A DNA stretch of 42,761 nucleotides. It comes from Desulfobacterales bacterium (lineage in GTDB: Bacteria; Desulfobacterota; Desulfobacteria; Desulfobacterales; SpSt-501). Shown here in pieces: positions 15,168-23,940 of the stretch. Position 1 is the stretch's first letter, and the number at the start of each line of letters is the position of its first letter. The notes under the pieces were generated by a model that did no database searches, was not told the DNA's origin, and worked only from the letters and a program-made list of their open reading frames with translations. Location of the stretch: positions 1 to 42,761 of the forward strand of contig JAUQXK010000066.1 of the NCBI GenBank assembly GCA_030834695.1, written 5' to 3'. The translations under genes were made by a program, and so were the position numbers.

Positions 15168-17060
15168 TCAGGCTTCCTGGCGGGCGTCCGGGGTCCCCGC
15201 CGCAGCCGATCGGCTTTCCAAGTAGGACCAGACCCAGGTCCCCAAACCGGCGCAAATCCCGATGATGATATAGATCTCATCGCTGAACACCAGGAAGCAC
15301 GCCGCTGCGATCAGAAACGTCCGCTGGACAAACCTGAGCGGTCCGAAAAGGTGCCCGATCACTCCGGCGGACAGGCAGATCACACCGAAGACGGTCGTTG
15401 CAAACGTCAGGGCGATCTGCCAGGGGCTTCCGTTCAGCAGCAGTTCCGGCTGGAAGACGAAGGCAAAGGGCACCAGGAATCCGGCGATCCCCAGTTTGAA
15501 GCCTTCAAACCCGGTGGCCATGGGCTCGGCGCCGGCGATGTTGGCGGCGGCAAAGGCGGTGACCGCGTCCGGCGGGGTCATGTCGGCCAGCACCGCGTAG
15601 TAGAAAACAAAGAAATGCGCGGCCAGGGCCGGGACGCCAAACTTGCTGAGCGCGTAGGCACCGACGGTAACGGCGATGATGTAGGAGGCGGTCGTGGGAA
15701 TCCCGGTCCCGAGCACGCTCACGACGAGGAAGACCAGGATCAACACCAGAAGGAGCGAATTCAACGAAAACGAAACCAGGATGGATCCGAACGATAGGGC
15801 GACGCCGGTGCGGGTCAGCACGCCGACCACCATGCCCGATCCGGCCAGGACCGCGGCGATCAGGGCGCAGTTCACCAGCGACCCGAAAAAGATGTCCAGC
15901 AATTTTTTCGGGTTGAGCCAGGTCTTGCGATCGAGAAAGCTGAGAAGGAGCGTGACCCATATGGTGTGAAAGGCCGCCTTGGAGGGCGAGTAGCCGTAGG
16001 CCAGCAGGCCCACGACCGCCAGAAACGGCAGAAAAAAATAGCCGTGGCGGACGAGCCGGCGGAATGCCGGCCTTTCCGATCGTTCGATGGGCCGGATCCC
16101 GCGCTTCAGCGCGATGAAGTGCACCATGCAGAAGACGCCCAGGTAATAGAGGATGGCCGGAATAACTGCCACCTTGATGATGGTGAAATATGGCACCCCG
16201 GTCACTTCGGACATGATGAAGGAGCCGGCGCCCATGATGGGCGGCATGATCTGGCCGCCGATGCCCGCAACGGTTTCGATGGCCGCGGACTGTTTGGGAG
16301 TGTACCCGCTGCGCTTCATGAGCGGGATGGTGAAGGAACCCGTGGCATAGACATTGGCGACCGTGGAACCGGAAACGGTACCGTAGAGCGCGGAGGAGAT
16401 GACGGCGATCTTGGCCGCACCGCCCCGGGCCCAGCCCGCGGCCCAGCCCGCGAAGTCGATCAGGAAGTCGCCGGCGCCGGTCTGAAGCAGCACGGCCGCA
16501 AAAAGGATGTAAATATAAAGAATTTCGGCCGAGATCCCCATCAGGAAGCCGAAAATGCCCTCGTCGTTCGGCAGGTAGAGGATTTCCACCGCGCGATCGA
16601 TGGTAAAGGGCTTGTAGTGAAACATGCCGGGCCAATACTGGCAGGTCATGAGGTAGACCAGGGTGACTGCGACGGTTGCGGCAAACCACTTGGAGATCGA
16701 CCGTCGGCAGGCCTCGATGGCGGCAATCGCCAGAAGGCCTCCCAGCACCACCTCCTCCGGCCGTACGGCGTGGAAGCCGACGAAGCGCTGGTTCAACCGG
16801 TCGGCATAAAAAACCGTATATAACGACGCCACCAGACACAGGACCGCCGCCGACAGGTCGATCACGCTCGGACGGTGGCGGGGGGATTTCTTCCAGGCCG
16901 GGTAAAGCAGGTAGACAAACGGCAGGAGCATGGACAGGTGCAGGCCGCGAAACGTACGGGGTTCGGGTGAACCGAACCCTGCACAATAATAATGGAAAAC
17001 AGCGGCGATGACCGCCGTAACCAGAATCAATACCTTCCAGGGTCGATTCAGTTGACGCAT
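15168..17060 (-). CDS. TRAP transporter fused permease (4TM/12TM)
   Basis: 630 aa with about 16-18 hydrophobic segments: an N-terminal small-permease (DctQ-like) part, joined to a large DctM-like part. GGQIMPPIMGAGSFIMSEVTG and SALYGTVSGSTVANV are the two DctM hallmark regions (near residues 270 and 230). This fused form (TIGR02123 type) works with TAXI-type binding proteins and uses an ion gradient for import. The binding-protein gene lies 73 bases upstream, and the DAO-family dehydrogenase starts 14 bases downstream, so uptake and oxidation are one unit. Confidence 0.93.
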   Translation of the reverse strand: MRQLNRPWKVLILVTAVIAAVFHYYCAGFGSPEPRTFRGLHLSMLLPFVYLLYPAWKKSPRHRPSVIDLSAAVLCLVASLYTVFYADRLNQRFVGFHAVRPEEVVLGGLLAIAAIEACRRSISKWFAATVAVTLVYLMTCQYWPGMFHYKPFTIDRAVEILYLPNDEGIFGFLMGISAEILYIYILFAAVLLQTGAGDFLIDFAGWAAGWARGGAAKIAVISSALYGTVSGSTVANVYATGSFTIPLMKRSGYTPKQSAAIETVAGIGGQIMPPIMGAGSFIMSEVTGVPYFTIIKVAVIPAILYYLGVFCMVHFIALKRGIRPIERSERPAFRRLVRHGYFFLPFLAVVGLLAYGYSPSKAAFHTIWVTLLLSFLDRKTWLNPKKLLDIFFGSLVNCALIAAVLAGSGMVVGVLTRTGVALSFGSILVSFSLNSLLLVLILVFLVVSVLGTGIPTTASYIIAVTVGAYALSKFGVPALAAHFFVFYYAVLADMTPPDAVTAFAAANIAGAEPMATGFEGFKLGIAGFLVPFAFVFQPELLLNGSPWQIALTFATTVFGVICLSAGVIGHLFGPLRFVQRTFLIAAACFLVFSDEIYIIIGICAGLGTWVWSYLESRSAAAGTPDARQEA

Positions 17061-17133
17061 TCGTTCAAGGGGCTCCTGCCGTTCGTCTCCGGATGACTGG
17101 TTTAATTGCTCAAGGTGAAACGCTGCAGGTGTC

Positions 17134-18114
17134 TTATTTCAACAACCCTTTTTCCTTGTAATACTTGATGGCGCCCGGATGCAGCGGCACGCCGCAGCCC
17201 GTCGGGCCGTCCTTGATTTCGTATGGTTCCATGCTGGAGTGGACCTTGCGGGCCTTTTCGAAGTTGTCGTTGAAGGCTTTGGTCAACCGGTAGGCCAGTT
17301 CGTCGCTCATGTCCTTGTGCACGGTGATGACGCTGCCGGCAGCAGCGGTCACGACATCCTTGGTGTTCGCCGCTTTTTCATAGGTACCGGCTGGAATCTT
17401 GCCGGGAGTGATGCCGTACTGTTCGAGATGCTTGAGGGCGCCGGCCGAAAAATCGATCAGCTTGAGCTTGCGGCCGACCGACGCCTCAGTCACGGCAGCG
17501 CCGGGAAGGGCGAGGAAGGTGAAGACACCGTCTGCGTTCTGGTCCTTGAACTGGTTTGCCTGGAAGGCATAGTTGCCGCGCAGGAAGGTGAAGCCGGCTT
17601 TCTCGAGATCGGGGATGCTGGTCTTGTAGGAATCGAGCACGCGCTCCAGCACCCAGGTGTCCGAACTGCCGGCCTGGGAGATGGCCAGGCGCACCTTCTT
17701 CTTCTGGCCGAAGATTTCGTCCATGCTGTTGAGCGGGGAATCCGCGTCCACGTAAAAGTGGAAGTAGTTCATGCTCATGCCGCCGGCCAGCGCCCTGAGT
17801 TCCTCAAGAGGCTTTTCAAACGGTGCCATGCCTTTGTAGGCCGCCGCATTCAGAAAAGGCAGCCCCCAGCCGATCTCGGCTCCCTTGCTGGCAACCACCG
17901 CCGGGTTCTGCAGCCCGCCGCCGGGGATGACCTTGATCACGATGTTCGCGTCGGCTTCCTTGATGATGGTAGCGATGCCGCCGGCGATGCTGTACCAACC
18001 GCCGCCGGCTCCGCCCGCGGTCCATGTGAGGGTGACCTGCTGCGCCTGCAACGGCAGGGCGGCGAAAACCATGAACGAACAAACAGCGGCGAAAACCCCG
18101 AAGCTCCTTTTCAT
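17134..18114 (-). CDS. TAXI-family TRAP substrate-binding protein
   Basis: 326 aa with a signal peptide (residues 1-24, ending PLQAQ). The TAXI signature is clear: WTAGGAGGGWYSIAGGIATIIK near residues 31-52 (a GG-W-Y motif), then a hinge-rich two-lobe body and a C-terminal GCGVPLHPGAIKYYKEKGLL. It is the periplasmic binding part of the fused TRAP permease that follows. TAXI systems carry glutamate, other amino acids or dicarboxylates; the dehydrogenase genes downstream favour an amino- or imino-acid. GGGAGG lies six bases before the ATG, and a good promoter is found upstream. Confidence 0.93.
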   Translation of the reverse strand: MKRSFGVFAAVCSFMVFAALPLQAQQVTLTWTAGGAGGGWYSIAGGIATIIKEADANIVIKVIPGGGLQNPAVVASKGAEIGWGLPFLNAAAYKGMAPFEKPLEELRALAGGMSMNYFHFYVDADSPLNSMDEIFGQKKKVRLAISQAGSSDTWVLERVLDSYKTSIPDLEKAGFTFLRGNYAFQANQFKDQNADGVFTFLALPGAAVTEASVGRKLKLIDFSAGALKHLEQYGITPGKIPAGTYEKAANTKDVVTAAAGSVITVHKDMSDELAYRLTKAFNDNFEKARKVHSSMEPYEIKDGPTGCGVPLHPGAIKYYKEKGLLK

Positions 18115-18177
18115 TCGACACCTCCCGAAATGGTTGAAAAACTGGCCCTGCGGCCGATTTTGTGATTAAACTGAAAG

Positions 18178-18207
18178 CAAATAGCAGCGCCGAATAAAAG
18201 CTGTCAA
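18178..18207 (-). promoter_or_regulatory. Sigma-70-type promoter of the TAXI-TRAP-dehydrogenase unit
   Basis: On the minus strand TTGACA (18207-18202) is followed after 18 bases by TATTTG (18183-18178); a 17-base spacer would give CTATTT. It sits about 65 bases upstream of the TAXI gene, in the region shared with the divergent racemase-family gene. Confidence 0.55.
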
Positions 18208-18262
18208 GCAATACTTGGGGAAGCGGGTTGTTTGTCGGAAGCCCTGATGGTAAATAGCCGGT

Positions 18263-18964
18263 ATGAGCGAGAACCCCAACCCTGCCGCCATCGGCATTCT
18301 GGTGATGGATGCCCGAATCGAGCGCATCCCTGGGGATGTGGGCAACCCCGCCACCTTTCCCTTTCCGGTGCACCTTCGCACGGTAACCGGCGCCACCCTC
18401 AAGCGGCTGATCCACGAACGCGACCGATCCTTGCTGAAACCGTTCGTCGAAGCCGGATGGGCGCTGGTGAGGCAGGGGATCGGGGCGCTGACCACCACCT
18501 GTGGTTTCATGATCCTCTTTCAGGAAGAACTTGCCCGGGAATTCCCCGTGCCGGTGTTCACCTCGAGCCTGCTGCAGTTGCCCTTCATCCAGGCGACCCT
18601 GCGCCCTCTGGACCGCATCGGAATTATTACGGCGGATGCCTCCAACCTGGCGTCGGAGCACCTGCGCAAAGCCGGCGGCGACACGGACCGGCTCACGGTG
18701 GTCGGGCTTGAAAACCAGCCCAGATTCCGGGAAGCGATATTCGAAGGAACCGGACGCATTGATGTGCAGGGCGTCGAATCAGAGGTGGTGGAACAGGCCG
18801 AACGATTGCTGGCGGCCGACCCGCGCATCGCCGCGATCCTCTTCGAATGCGCCAATCTTCCACCCTACGCGGCCGCCGTCCAGGCAGCGCTGAAGCTGCC
18901 CGTCTATGATTTTTGCACCATGCTCCACCACGTGCACGCCGCTCTGGTGAGAACCTCTTTTTGA
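18263..18964 (+). CDS. Asp/Glu/hydantoin racemase-family protein
   Basis: 233 aa. Two catalytic-type cysteines sit in the right halves of the fold: TTTCGF (about residue 78) and FECANLPPYA (about residue 195), the Cys pair used by two-base Asp/Glu racemases and by maleate isomerases. It is cytoplasmic, with no signal. It is transcribed away from the TAXI/TRAP/dehydrogenase operon with 148 bases between starts, which suggests joint regulation: the racemase may convert the imported amino acid to the isomer that the dehydrogenase takes. No strong ribosome site is seen. Its TGA stop lies on the end of an inverted-repeat element. Confidence 0.82.
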   Translation: MSENPNPAAIGILVMDARIERIPGDVGNPATFPFPVHLRTVTGATLKRLIHERDRSLLKPFVEAGWALVRQGIGALTTTCGFMILFQEELAREFPVPVFTSSLLQLPFIQATLRPLDRIGIITADASNLASEHLRKAGGDTDRLTVVGLENQPRFREAIFEGTGRIDVQGVESEVVEQAERLLAADPRIAAILFECANLPPYAAAVQAALKLPVYDFCTMLHHVHAALVRTSF

Positions 18965-19086
18965 TGGCTTCGTGAAAAGCCCAATCTCGCCGTTGCGCTT
19001 CATCTCGCAGTCGCTGCGGCGCACTGCCAGTACGTCTCGCTCCGCGAAGCCGCGCGCCTTGACCGTGGTCTCTTCACGAAGCCATC
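18963..19086. repeat. MITE-like element, copy 1 (14-bp perfect terminal inverted repeats)
   Basis: GATGGCTTCGTGAA (18963-18976) is repeated in perfect inversion as TTCACGAAGCCATC (19073-19086), enclosing about 96 bases. The inner part, read on the minus strand, has GTCAAGGCGCGCG, a stretch with GAGCGA-GCGTACT, and GATGAAGCGCAACG in the same order as copy 2 at 20859. The left end overlaps the racemase stop codon (TGA 18962-18964). It carries no gene and resembles a non-autonomous mobile element or a structured dispersed repeat. Confidence 0.75.
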
Positions 19087-19103
19087 GAAACGACTTGCCG
19101 TTT

Positions 19104-19622
19104 CTATCGGTCGAAAAAGATGTTTTTTCCGGTGGCCGACAGCGGAATCCCCATCACGAAGTCCCAGTCCACCATCTGGGTTTCGCGCGCAACCGTCCCG
19201 ATGCGGTACATGATGCGGTTATCCACGTTCAGCATGCTCGCGGTCTTGACGGCCGAACCCAGGGCGATGCCCATATCGAGCAGGCGGAAGGCGCAGATCG
19301 GCCCGGAGAATTCCCGCGCATTCCTTGCCTGCTGCTCAAAACTCTTGCAGTCCGGGTAACCGCAGGCCCCGCAGTCGAGCCCGACGGCCTTTGAACCCTT
19401 CAGCCCGATGAGCACCACGGCCCCCGAACGCGCGACTCCTTTGGCGTCACGGTCAAAGTCCTTTTTGCCGGTCCGCTCCCCGAAGCGGGCCATCGCTTCC
19501 GCGAGAGTCTGGAGCGCAGCCCCTGTCAGGATCTGCGTCTGCACGAAACTCACCCCTTTGCTCTTCGGGGCCGTCACCGCTGAAAGCTCCATTAACTTGG
19601 CGGCAATTTCGATGGCGTCCAT
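19104..19622 (-). CDS. DUF2148 ferredoxin-like protein
   Basis: A 172-aa cytoplasmic protein. The core LDCGACGYPDCKSFEQQA (about residues 82-99) is the DUF2148 signature, with Cys83, Cys86, and Cys91 and a further Cys near residue 109 (GPICAFR) as likely ligands of an iron-sulphur cluster. These proteins are common in anaerobes and their function is unknown; a redox or signalling role is often supposed. It stands alone on its strand, facing away from dmeF, with about 165 bases between starts. Confidence 0.83.
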   Translation of the reverse strand: MDAIEIAAKLMELSAVTAPKSKGVSFVQTQILTGAALQTLAEAMARFGERTGKKDFDRDAKGVARSGAVVLIGLKGSKAVGLDCGACGYPDCKSFEQQARNAREFSGPICAFRLLDMGIALGSAVKTASMLNVDNRIMYRIGTVARETQMVDWDFVMGIPLSATGKNIFFDR

Positions 19623-19748
19623 TCTTCCTGCTCCTTTCGGGTTTACTTAAGACTTTTCGCTGGTTACAATGTGGTCTCATAGAAATCGATTAAATTCCCT
19701 CGCCCCCCTTGCCAAAGGTGCCAAAGGGGAAAAAGAAATGAATTGAGC

Positions 19749-19770
19749 CTGTCGATTTGTTTATCGATAG
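19749..19770 (+). promoter_or_regulatory. Possible operator upstream of dmeF
   Basis: CTGTCGAT (19749-19756) and ATCGATAG (19763-19770) form an inverted repeat with one mismatch and a 6-base spacer, 17 bases before the dmeF start. A metal-responsive repressor would fit, but none is encoded here. Low confidence; it could be chance. Confidence 0.3.
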
Positions 19771-19787
19771 GATGGCGCGCGATTGTT

Positions 19788-20741
19788 ATGCATCGTTACA
19801 CCCTCCATCGCTGGCAGCACAACCATCGTTTTGACCTGGATAACGACCACGGCGAGCGATCCACTCACCGGGTAATCGTTTTGACGCTGGTCATGATGGT
19901 GGTCGAGGTCGGCGCCGGCCTCGCTTTTGGCTCCATGGCGCTTTTGGCGGACGGCTGGCACATGGGCACCCACGCGGTGGCCCTGGGAATCACGGCGCTG
20001 GCATACTACTTCGCCCGGCGGCATGCCGACAACCCCCGGTTCACCTTCGGCACCGGCAAAGTAGCCGAACTCGGGGGATTCGCCAGCGCCGTGGTGCTGG
20101 CGGTGGTCGCGATCATCATGGCGGCCGAGTCGCTGCAACGGTTGATCGCACCCCAGCCCATCCGCTTCAACGAAGCCATCGCGGTGGCCGTGGCGGGCCT
20201 CATCGTCAACGTGGTCAGCGCCTTCATGCTCCAGGACCGGCACTCTCATGATCACTCGGACGAGCGCGGAAAAGGACACCACCACGATCACAATCTCAAG
20301 GCGGCCTACCTGCATGTGCTGGCCGACGCCCTGACCTCGCTTCTGGCCATCGTGGCGCTGTTGACCGGCAAAGCCTTTGGCTGGGTGTGGATGGACCCTT
20401 GCATGGGGATCGTCGGCGCGGTCATCATCACCAAATGGGCCTATGGCTTGCTGATGGACACCGGCCGCATCCTGCTCGACCGCGACGTCGACCCGCGATT
20501 CGTCTCCGAGATCGTGCAGCGGATCGAAACGGACTCCGACAACCGGGTGTCCGACATTCATGTCTGGCGAGTCGGCGCCGGCAGCCTTTCCGTTATCCTA
20601 TCGATCGTGACCCATCACCCCCAACCTCCCGAACACTATAAACAACTGATCGGCGACCTCGACGAGGTCGCGCATGTCACCGTGGAAGTGAACCGCTGTG
20701 AAGGCGAATCCTGTCTCCAGCCGCCCGTTCCGGGCGTCTGA
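19788..20741 (+). CDS. dmeF: Cation diffusion facilitator (DmeF-type metal exporter)
   Basis: 317 aa, six membrane helices. The N-terminus RWQHNHRFDLDN fits the DmeF subgroup (Co/Ni/Fe export). The metal site pair HxxxD is visible in two helices: MALLADGWHMGTH (the helix 2 Asp-His site) and YLHVLADALTSLLA (the helix 5 His-Asp site). A His-rich cytoplasmic loop (DRHSHDHSDE, GHHHDHN) lies between helices 4 and 5 and probably buffers metal. The C-terminus is the usual soluble alpha/beta domain. The ATG at 19788 has AGGATGG upstream; the frame opens earlier at a TTG but without a good ribosome site. A GC-rich hairpin ends the transcript. Confidence 0.9.
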   Translation: MHRYTLHRWQHNHRFDLDNDHGERSTHRVIVLTLVMMVVEVGAGLAFGSMALLADGWHMGTHAVALGITALAYYFARRHADNPRFTFGTGKVAELGGFASAVVLAVVAIIMAAESLQRLIAPQPIRFNEAIAVAVAGLIVNVVSAFMLQDRHSHDHSDERGKGHHHDHNLKAAYLHVLADALTSLLAIVALLTGKAFGWVWMDPCMGIVGAVIITKWAYGLLMDTGRILLDRDVDPRFVSEIVQRIETDSDNRVSDIHVWRVGAGSLSVILSIVTHHPQPPEHYKQLIGDLDEVAHVTVEVNRCEGESCLQPPVPGV

Positions 20742-20787
20742 ATAAGAAATGCGAATCGCCTCGCGGACAGCTTCCAAAAAAGACACA

Positions 20788-20820
20788 GGGGCGCCTCCGG
20801 GTAAACCCGGGCGCCCCTTA
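20788..20820 (+). terminator. GC-rich hairpin after dmeF
   Basis: GGGGCGCC (20788-20795) pairs with GGCGCCCC (20810-20817), and inside it CGGGT (20798-20802) pairs with ACCCG (20805-20809) around AA. It is a very stable stem, 46 bases after the dmeF stop. The following TTATCC is a weak T tract. Confidence 0.7.
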
Positions 20821-20858
20821 TCCATTTCCACAATAAAACTCTGGCAGGCTTAAACGTT

Positions 20859-20985
20859 GAAAAACGGCGCCTCAGGCTGTCAGTCAAGGCGCGCGAAGAG
20901 CGGAGAGCGAGGCGTACTTCCGGTACGTCGCGGCGACTCGGCGATGAAGCGCAACGACGGATCACGGCCTGAGACGCCGTTTTTC
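20859..20985. repeat. MITE-like element, copy 2 (19-bp terminal inverted repeats, one mismatch)
   Basis: The left end GAAAAACGGCGCCTCAGGC (20859-20877) returns as GCCTGAGACGCCGTTTTTC (20967-20985), differing from a perfect inversion at one base. The inner 90 bases align with the reverse of copy 1 (shared GTCAAGGCGCGCG, GCGTACT and GATGAAGCGCAACG), so the two copies lie in opposite orientation with different ends. The right end overlaps the pckG stop codon (TGA on the minus strand at 20986-20984). Confidence 0.75.
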
Positions 20986-22771
20986 ACCCGAGCCGCTCCT
21001 TCAGGGCTTTGAGCTGAGCACCCAGACGCGCCGGCAGCCGTCCGCCGAACTGCTTGAAGTGCTGATCGATATCGGGAAGCTCGGCTTTCCAGGCGGCCGC
21101 GTCCACCTTCATCAGCTCCGCCAGGTCCTGAGCCGGAATCGACAGCCCCTTCAGATCGAGTTCACCGTCCTTCGGCAGGATACCGATCGGCGTCTGGCGG
21201 CCTTCCGCCTTTCCGCTCACCCGCTCGCACATCCACTTCAGCACCCGGCTGTTCTCGCTATAGCCCGGCCACAGCCACTTTCCCTCGGGGCTCTTGCGGA
21301 ACCAGTTCACGTAGAAAATGCGCGGGGCCCTGGCCGCCAGCTTGTCGCCCATGTCGAACCAGTGCTGGAAATAGTCGCCCATGTTGTACCCGCAGAAGGG
21401 CTTCATGGCAAAGGGGTCGCGCCGCAGGTTGCCGACCGCGCCGATGTTGGCGGCCGTGGTTTCGGATGCGGCCGTCGAGCCCATGAACACCCCGTGGTCC
21501 CAGTTGTAAGCTTCGTGCACCAGGGGCACCACGCTGGCACGGCGTCCGCCGAAGATGAAAATGTCGATCGGCACCCCGTCCAGCTTCTCCCAATCCGGGC
21601 TGATGACCGGGCACTGCCGGGCCGGCGCCGTGAAGCGGGCGTTGGGATGGGCGGCGTCCACCTTGCTCGCCGGAGTCCAGTCCTTGCCCTTCCAGTCGAT
21701 GGCGTGTCCCGGCGGCGGGCCGTCGAAGCCTTCCCACCAGATGTCGCCGCTGTCGGCCAGTGCGCAGTTGGTGAAGATGACGTTTTGCTTGAGGGTGTCC
21801 ATGGCCGCGGGATTCGAGTCGTAGGACGTCCCGGGCGCCACGCCGAAGAATCCGCTTTCAGGGTTGATGGCGTAAAGCCGGCCGTCGGGCCCGATCTTCA
21901 TCCAGGAGATGTCATCCCCGATGCACTCGGCTTTCCAACCGGGAATGGTGGGATTGATCATGGCGAGATTGGTCTTGCCGCAGGCCGACGGGAATGCGGC
22001 CGCAATGTGGAAGCTCCGCCCCTCGGGATTGGTGAGCCGCAGGATCAGCATGTGCTCGGCCATCCAGCCTTCGCGCCGGGCCGCGGCCGAGGCAATCCGC
22101 AGGGCCAGGCATTTCTTGCCGAGCAGGGCGTTCCCGCCATAGCCCGAGCCGTAGGACCAGATCAGGTTTTCTTCCGGAAAGTGGCTGATGTATTTCTGTT
22201 CGATCGGAGCACAGGGCCAGAGAACATCTTTCTGGCCCTTTTCAAGCGGTGCGCCGATGGAGTGCAGACAGGGGATGAACTCGCCGTCGGGTCCCAGGAC
22301 ATCAAGCACCCGGGTGCCCACGCGGGTCATGACGTGCATGTTGCAGACCACGTATGGGCTGTCGGTGATCTCGATGCCGATCTTGGCCAGCGGCGAGCCG
22401 ACCGGACCCATCGAGAAGGGAATCACATACATCGTGCGGCCCCGCATGCAGCCCTTGTAAAAGCCGGTCATGGTTTTCTTCAACTCGGCCGGGTCGATCC
22501 AGTTGTTCGTGGGGCCGGCTTCGATCTGGCTGGCGGTGCTGATATATGTGCGGTCTTCCACCCGGGCGACATCGCTGGGATCCGAGCGAAAGAGAAAGCT
22601 GTTGGGCCGCTGTTTGATCGGAATGGCGGCACCGCTGGCAACCATTTGCTGCATGAGCCGATTGTACTCATCGGCGGAGCCGTCGCACCAGTAAACACTG
22701 TCGGGCAGACACAAGGTAGCGCATTCCTGAATCCACTGATTGAGCCTGGTGTTGCGAGAAGGTGATTTCAT
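20984..22771 (-). CDS. pckG: Phosphoenolpyruvate carboxykinase (GTP)
   Basis: 595 aa, the usual length for the GTP-dependent family. The nucleotide-binding P-loop/mobile Cys motif [12 protein letters not shown] is at residues 260-271 (Cys264, Lys266). GDDISW and the FIFGGRR motif further on are the metal and substrate regions; YGSGYGGN (about 207-214) and the FFGVAPGT stretch also fit. It interconverts oxaloacetate and PEP with GTP/GDP. In an anaerobe it can act in gluconeogenesis or in anaplerotic CO2 fixation. The ATG at 22771 is chosen because GGAGA is at proper spacing; an upstream GTG (22780) is too close to it. A TTGACA promoter lies about 50 bases upstream. Confidence 0.97.
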   Translation of the reverse strand: MKSPSRNTRLNQWIQECATLCLPDSVYWCDGSADEYNRLMQQMVASGAAIPIKQRPNSFLFRSDPSDVARVEDRTYISTASQIEAGPTNNWIDPAELKKTMTGFYKGCMRGRTMYVIPFSMGPVGSPLAKIGIEITDSPYVVCNMHVMTRVGTRVLDVLGPDGEFIPCLHSIGAPLEKGQKDVLWPCAPIEQKYISHFPEENLIWSYGSGYGGNALLGKKCLALRIASAAARREGWMAEHMLILRLTNPEGRSFHIAAAFPSACGKTNLAMINPTIPGWKAECIGDDISWMKIGPDGRLYAINPESGFFGVAPGTSYDSNPAAMDTLKQNVIFTNCALADSGDIWWEGFDGPPPGHAIDWKGKDWTPASKVDAAHPNARFTAPARQCPVISPDWEKLDGVPIDIFIFGGRRASVVPLVHEAYNWDHGVFMGSTAASETTAANIGAVGNLRRDPFAMKPFCGYNMGDYFQHWFDMGDKLAARAPRIFYVNWFRKSPEGKWLWPGYSENSRVLKWMCERVSGKAEGRQTPIGILPKDGELDLKGLSIPAQDLAELMKVDAAAWKAELPDIDQHFKQFGGRLPARLGAQLKALKERLG

Positions 22772-22817
22772 TCCGCTCACTCTCCGGTTTAAAGTGTAGG
22801 ATTGAATGTGGACGTTG

Positions 22818-22846
22818 ACGATATTTTACCTCATGCGGGTTGTCAA
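22818..22846 (-). promoter_or_regulatory. Sigma-70-type promoter of pckG
   Basis: TTGACA (22846-22841), a 17-base spacer and TATCGT (22823-22818) on the minus strand, just upstream of the pckG start. The -35 is perfect and the -10 is weak. The rest of the 186-base gap between pckG and fdhE shows nothing else. Confidence 0.6.
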
Positions 22847-22957
22847 GGAAAGCTTTCGGGTTCTATTCTAGTGTTTTGCTTCGCATTTTTGACGACGACC
22901 GGGTGGGATGCGCTCGCAGAAATATCGCCGGAATGGCTCTATGATCGTATCAATAGA

Positions 22958-23830
22958 TCAAACCGGCAATTGAGCGGGCCAGCTGGCCACATATTCTGCT
23001 TCGGCGGCCTTGAGGTCGAGATGCAGGCTGGCCACATGTTCGAGAGGGGGGTAACAGCGGCGTGCGAGTACCCGCGTGTCCACCGTCTTGACGTAATTGC
23101 GGCAGGATTCGCAGGCGTCCACACGGTATTCCTTCTCTTCCTCGCTGTAGAGGTACAAAAGCCCCTGCTGCTCCCGGCTCCCGCAGAAAGGACACAAAGC
23201 GCGGTTCACGGGCCACTTGTGCCAGCAGAAGCTGCAGAAGAGATAGCGCTGCCCTTCGCCTTCCAGCCACGCGATCGCCGGCGGGCTGCCGCACACCGGG
23301 CAGTATCCCTGTTCTCCGGATGGGGAGGAATCGAGATATGGGGCCAGTTGGACGGCACAAGTGCACAGGGAAGGCCGCAGACTGTGGTAGAGGAAAAAAG
23401 CCAAGGTTTTTGGCTCCACACCCATTTCTTCAGCGCCGGCGAGGATGTCGGACTCCTGCGCTTTTAAGAATGGCCCGAAAAGAGCTGTTACTTTTGACGA
23501 CTGGCCGGACAGCACCTGCGCCGCCCCGGCCAGCTCCGACCCGCAGTCGACGGTAATGCGGCAAAGCTCTTTCAGGAGATCCTCGGAAGCCTTCGGATCG
23601 ATGACCATCTCCGAGGTCATGACCAGTGGCAGTTTTTCACGGTGCTTGATGCGGATCAGCTCATCGGACAGGTGGACGGGCGGCAGGGAGATACGGAGCC
23701 GCGCGTCTTCCTGGGCTGCAAAAATATGTGCGTAAAACGTGATGAGTTTAACGTAGGAAGGCCTTGCGGCGATGATAGCGTCGGCCGCCTGCCGCACCAT
23801 TTCCGGAGTATATTCAGCGGGTGGATTCAT
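22958..23830 (-). CDS. fdhE: Formate dehydrogenase accessory protein FdhE
   Basis: 290 aa, cytoplasmic. Four CxxC pairs in the second half (177-180, 199-202, 213-216, 240-243) form the rubredoxin-like metal sites of FdhE, and the CESCRNYVKTVDTR region is the conserved tail. FdhE is needed for assembly of active, Tat-exported formate dehydrogenases and binds the catalytic subunit. Being last in the fdhA-fdhB-fdhE unit supports this. A strong hairpin lies in the gap before it, which may set its expression below that of the structural genes. Confidence 0.92.
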   Translation of the reverse strand: MNPPAEYTPEMVRQAADAIIAARPSYVKLITFYAHIFAAQEDARLRISLPPVHLSDELIRIKHREKLPLVMTSEMVIDPKASEDLLKELCRITVDCGSELAGAAQVLSGQSSKVTALFGPFLKAQESDILAGAEEMGVEPKTLAFFLYHSLRPSLCTCAVQLAPYLDSSPSGEQGYCPVCGSPPAIAWLEGEGQRYLFCSFCWHKWPVNRALCPFCGSREQQGLLYLYSEEEKEYRVDACESCRNYVKTVDTRVLARRCYPPLEHVASLHLDLKAAEAEYVASWPAQLPV

Positions 23831-23886
23831 GATTGGACGTTATTTCCTCGGTCGATGGGGATGTCGCCGTTTAAATGAAAACAGCA

Positions 23887-23914
23887 GGGGGGAGGAAACC
23901 CGTCCCCTCCCCCC
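23887..23914 (-). terminator. GC-rich intercistronic hairpin between fdhB and fdhE
   Basis: GGGGGGAGG (23887-23895) pairs perfectly with CCTCCCCCC (23906-23914) around a 10-base loop, 27 bases after the fdhB stop and about 57 bases before fdhE. There is no T tract on the minus strand. It may be a partial terminator or an mRNA stabiliser that keeps the FdhE level low. Confidence 0.55.
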
Positions 23915-23940
23915 TGAGCGTGTTGGTTAACAGCGCGGTC

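Noticed and set aside
21059-22765. A 568-codon open frame on the plus strand opposite pckG
   Set aside because: It is an antisense shadow of a certain PEP carboxykinase gene; GC-rich codon bias keeps the opposite frame open. The translation has no recognisable domain.
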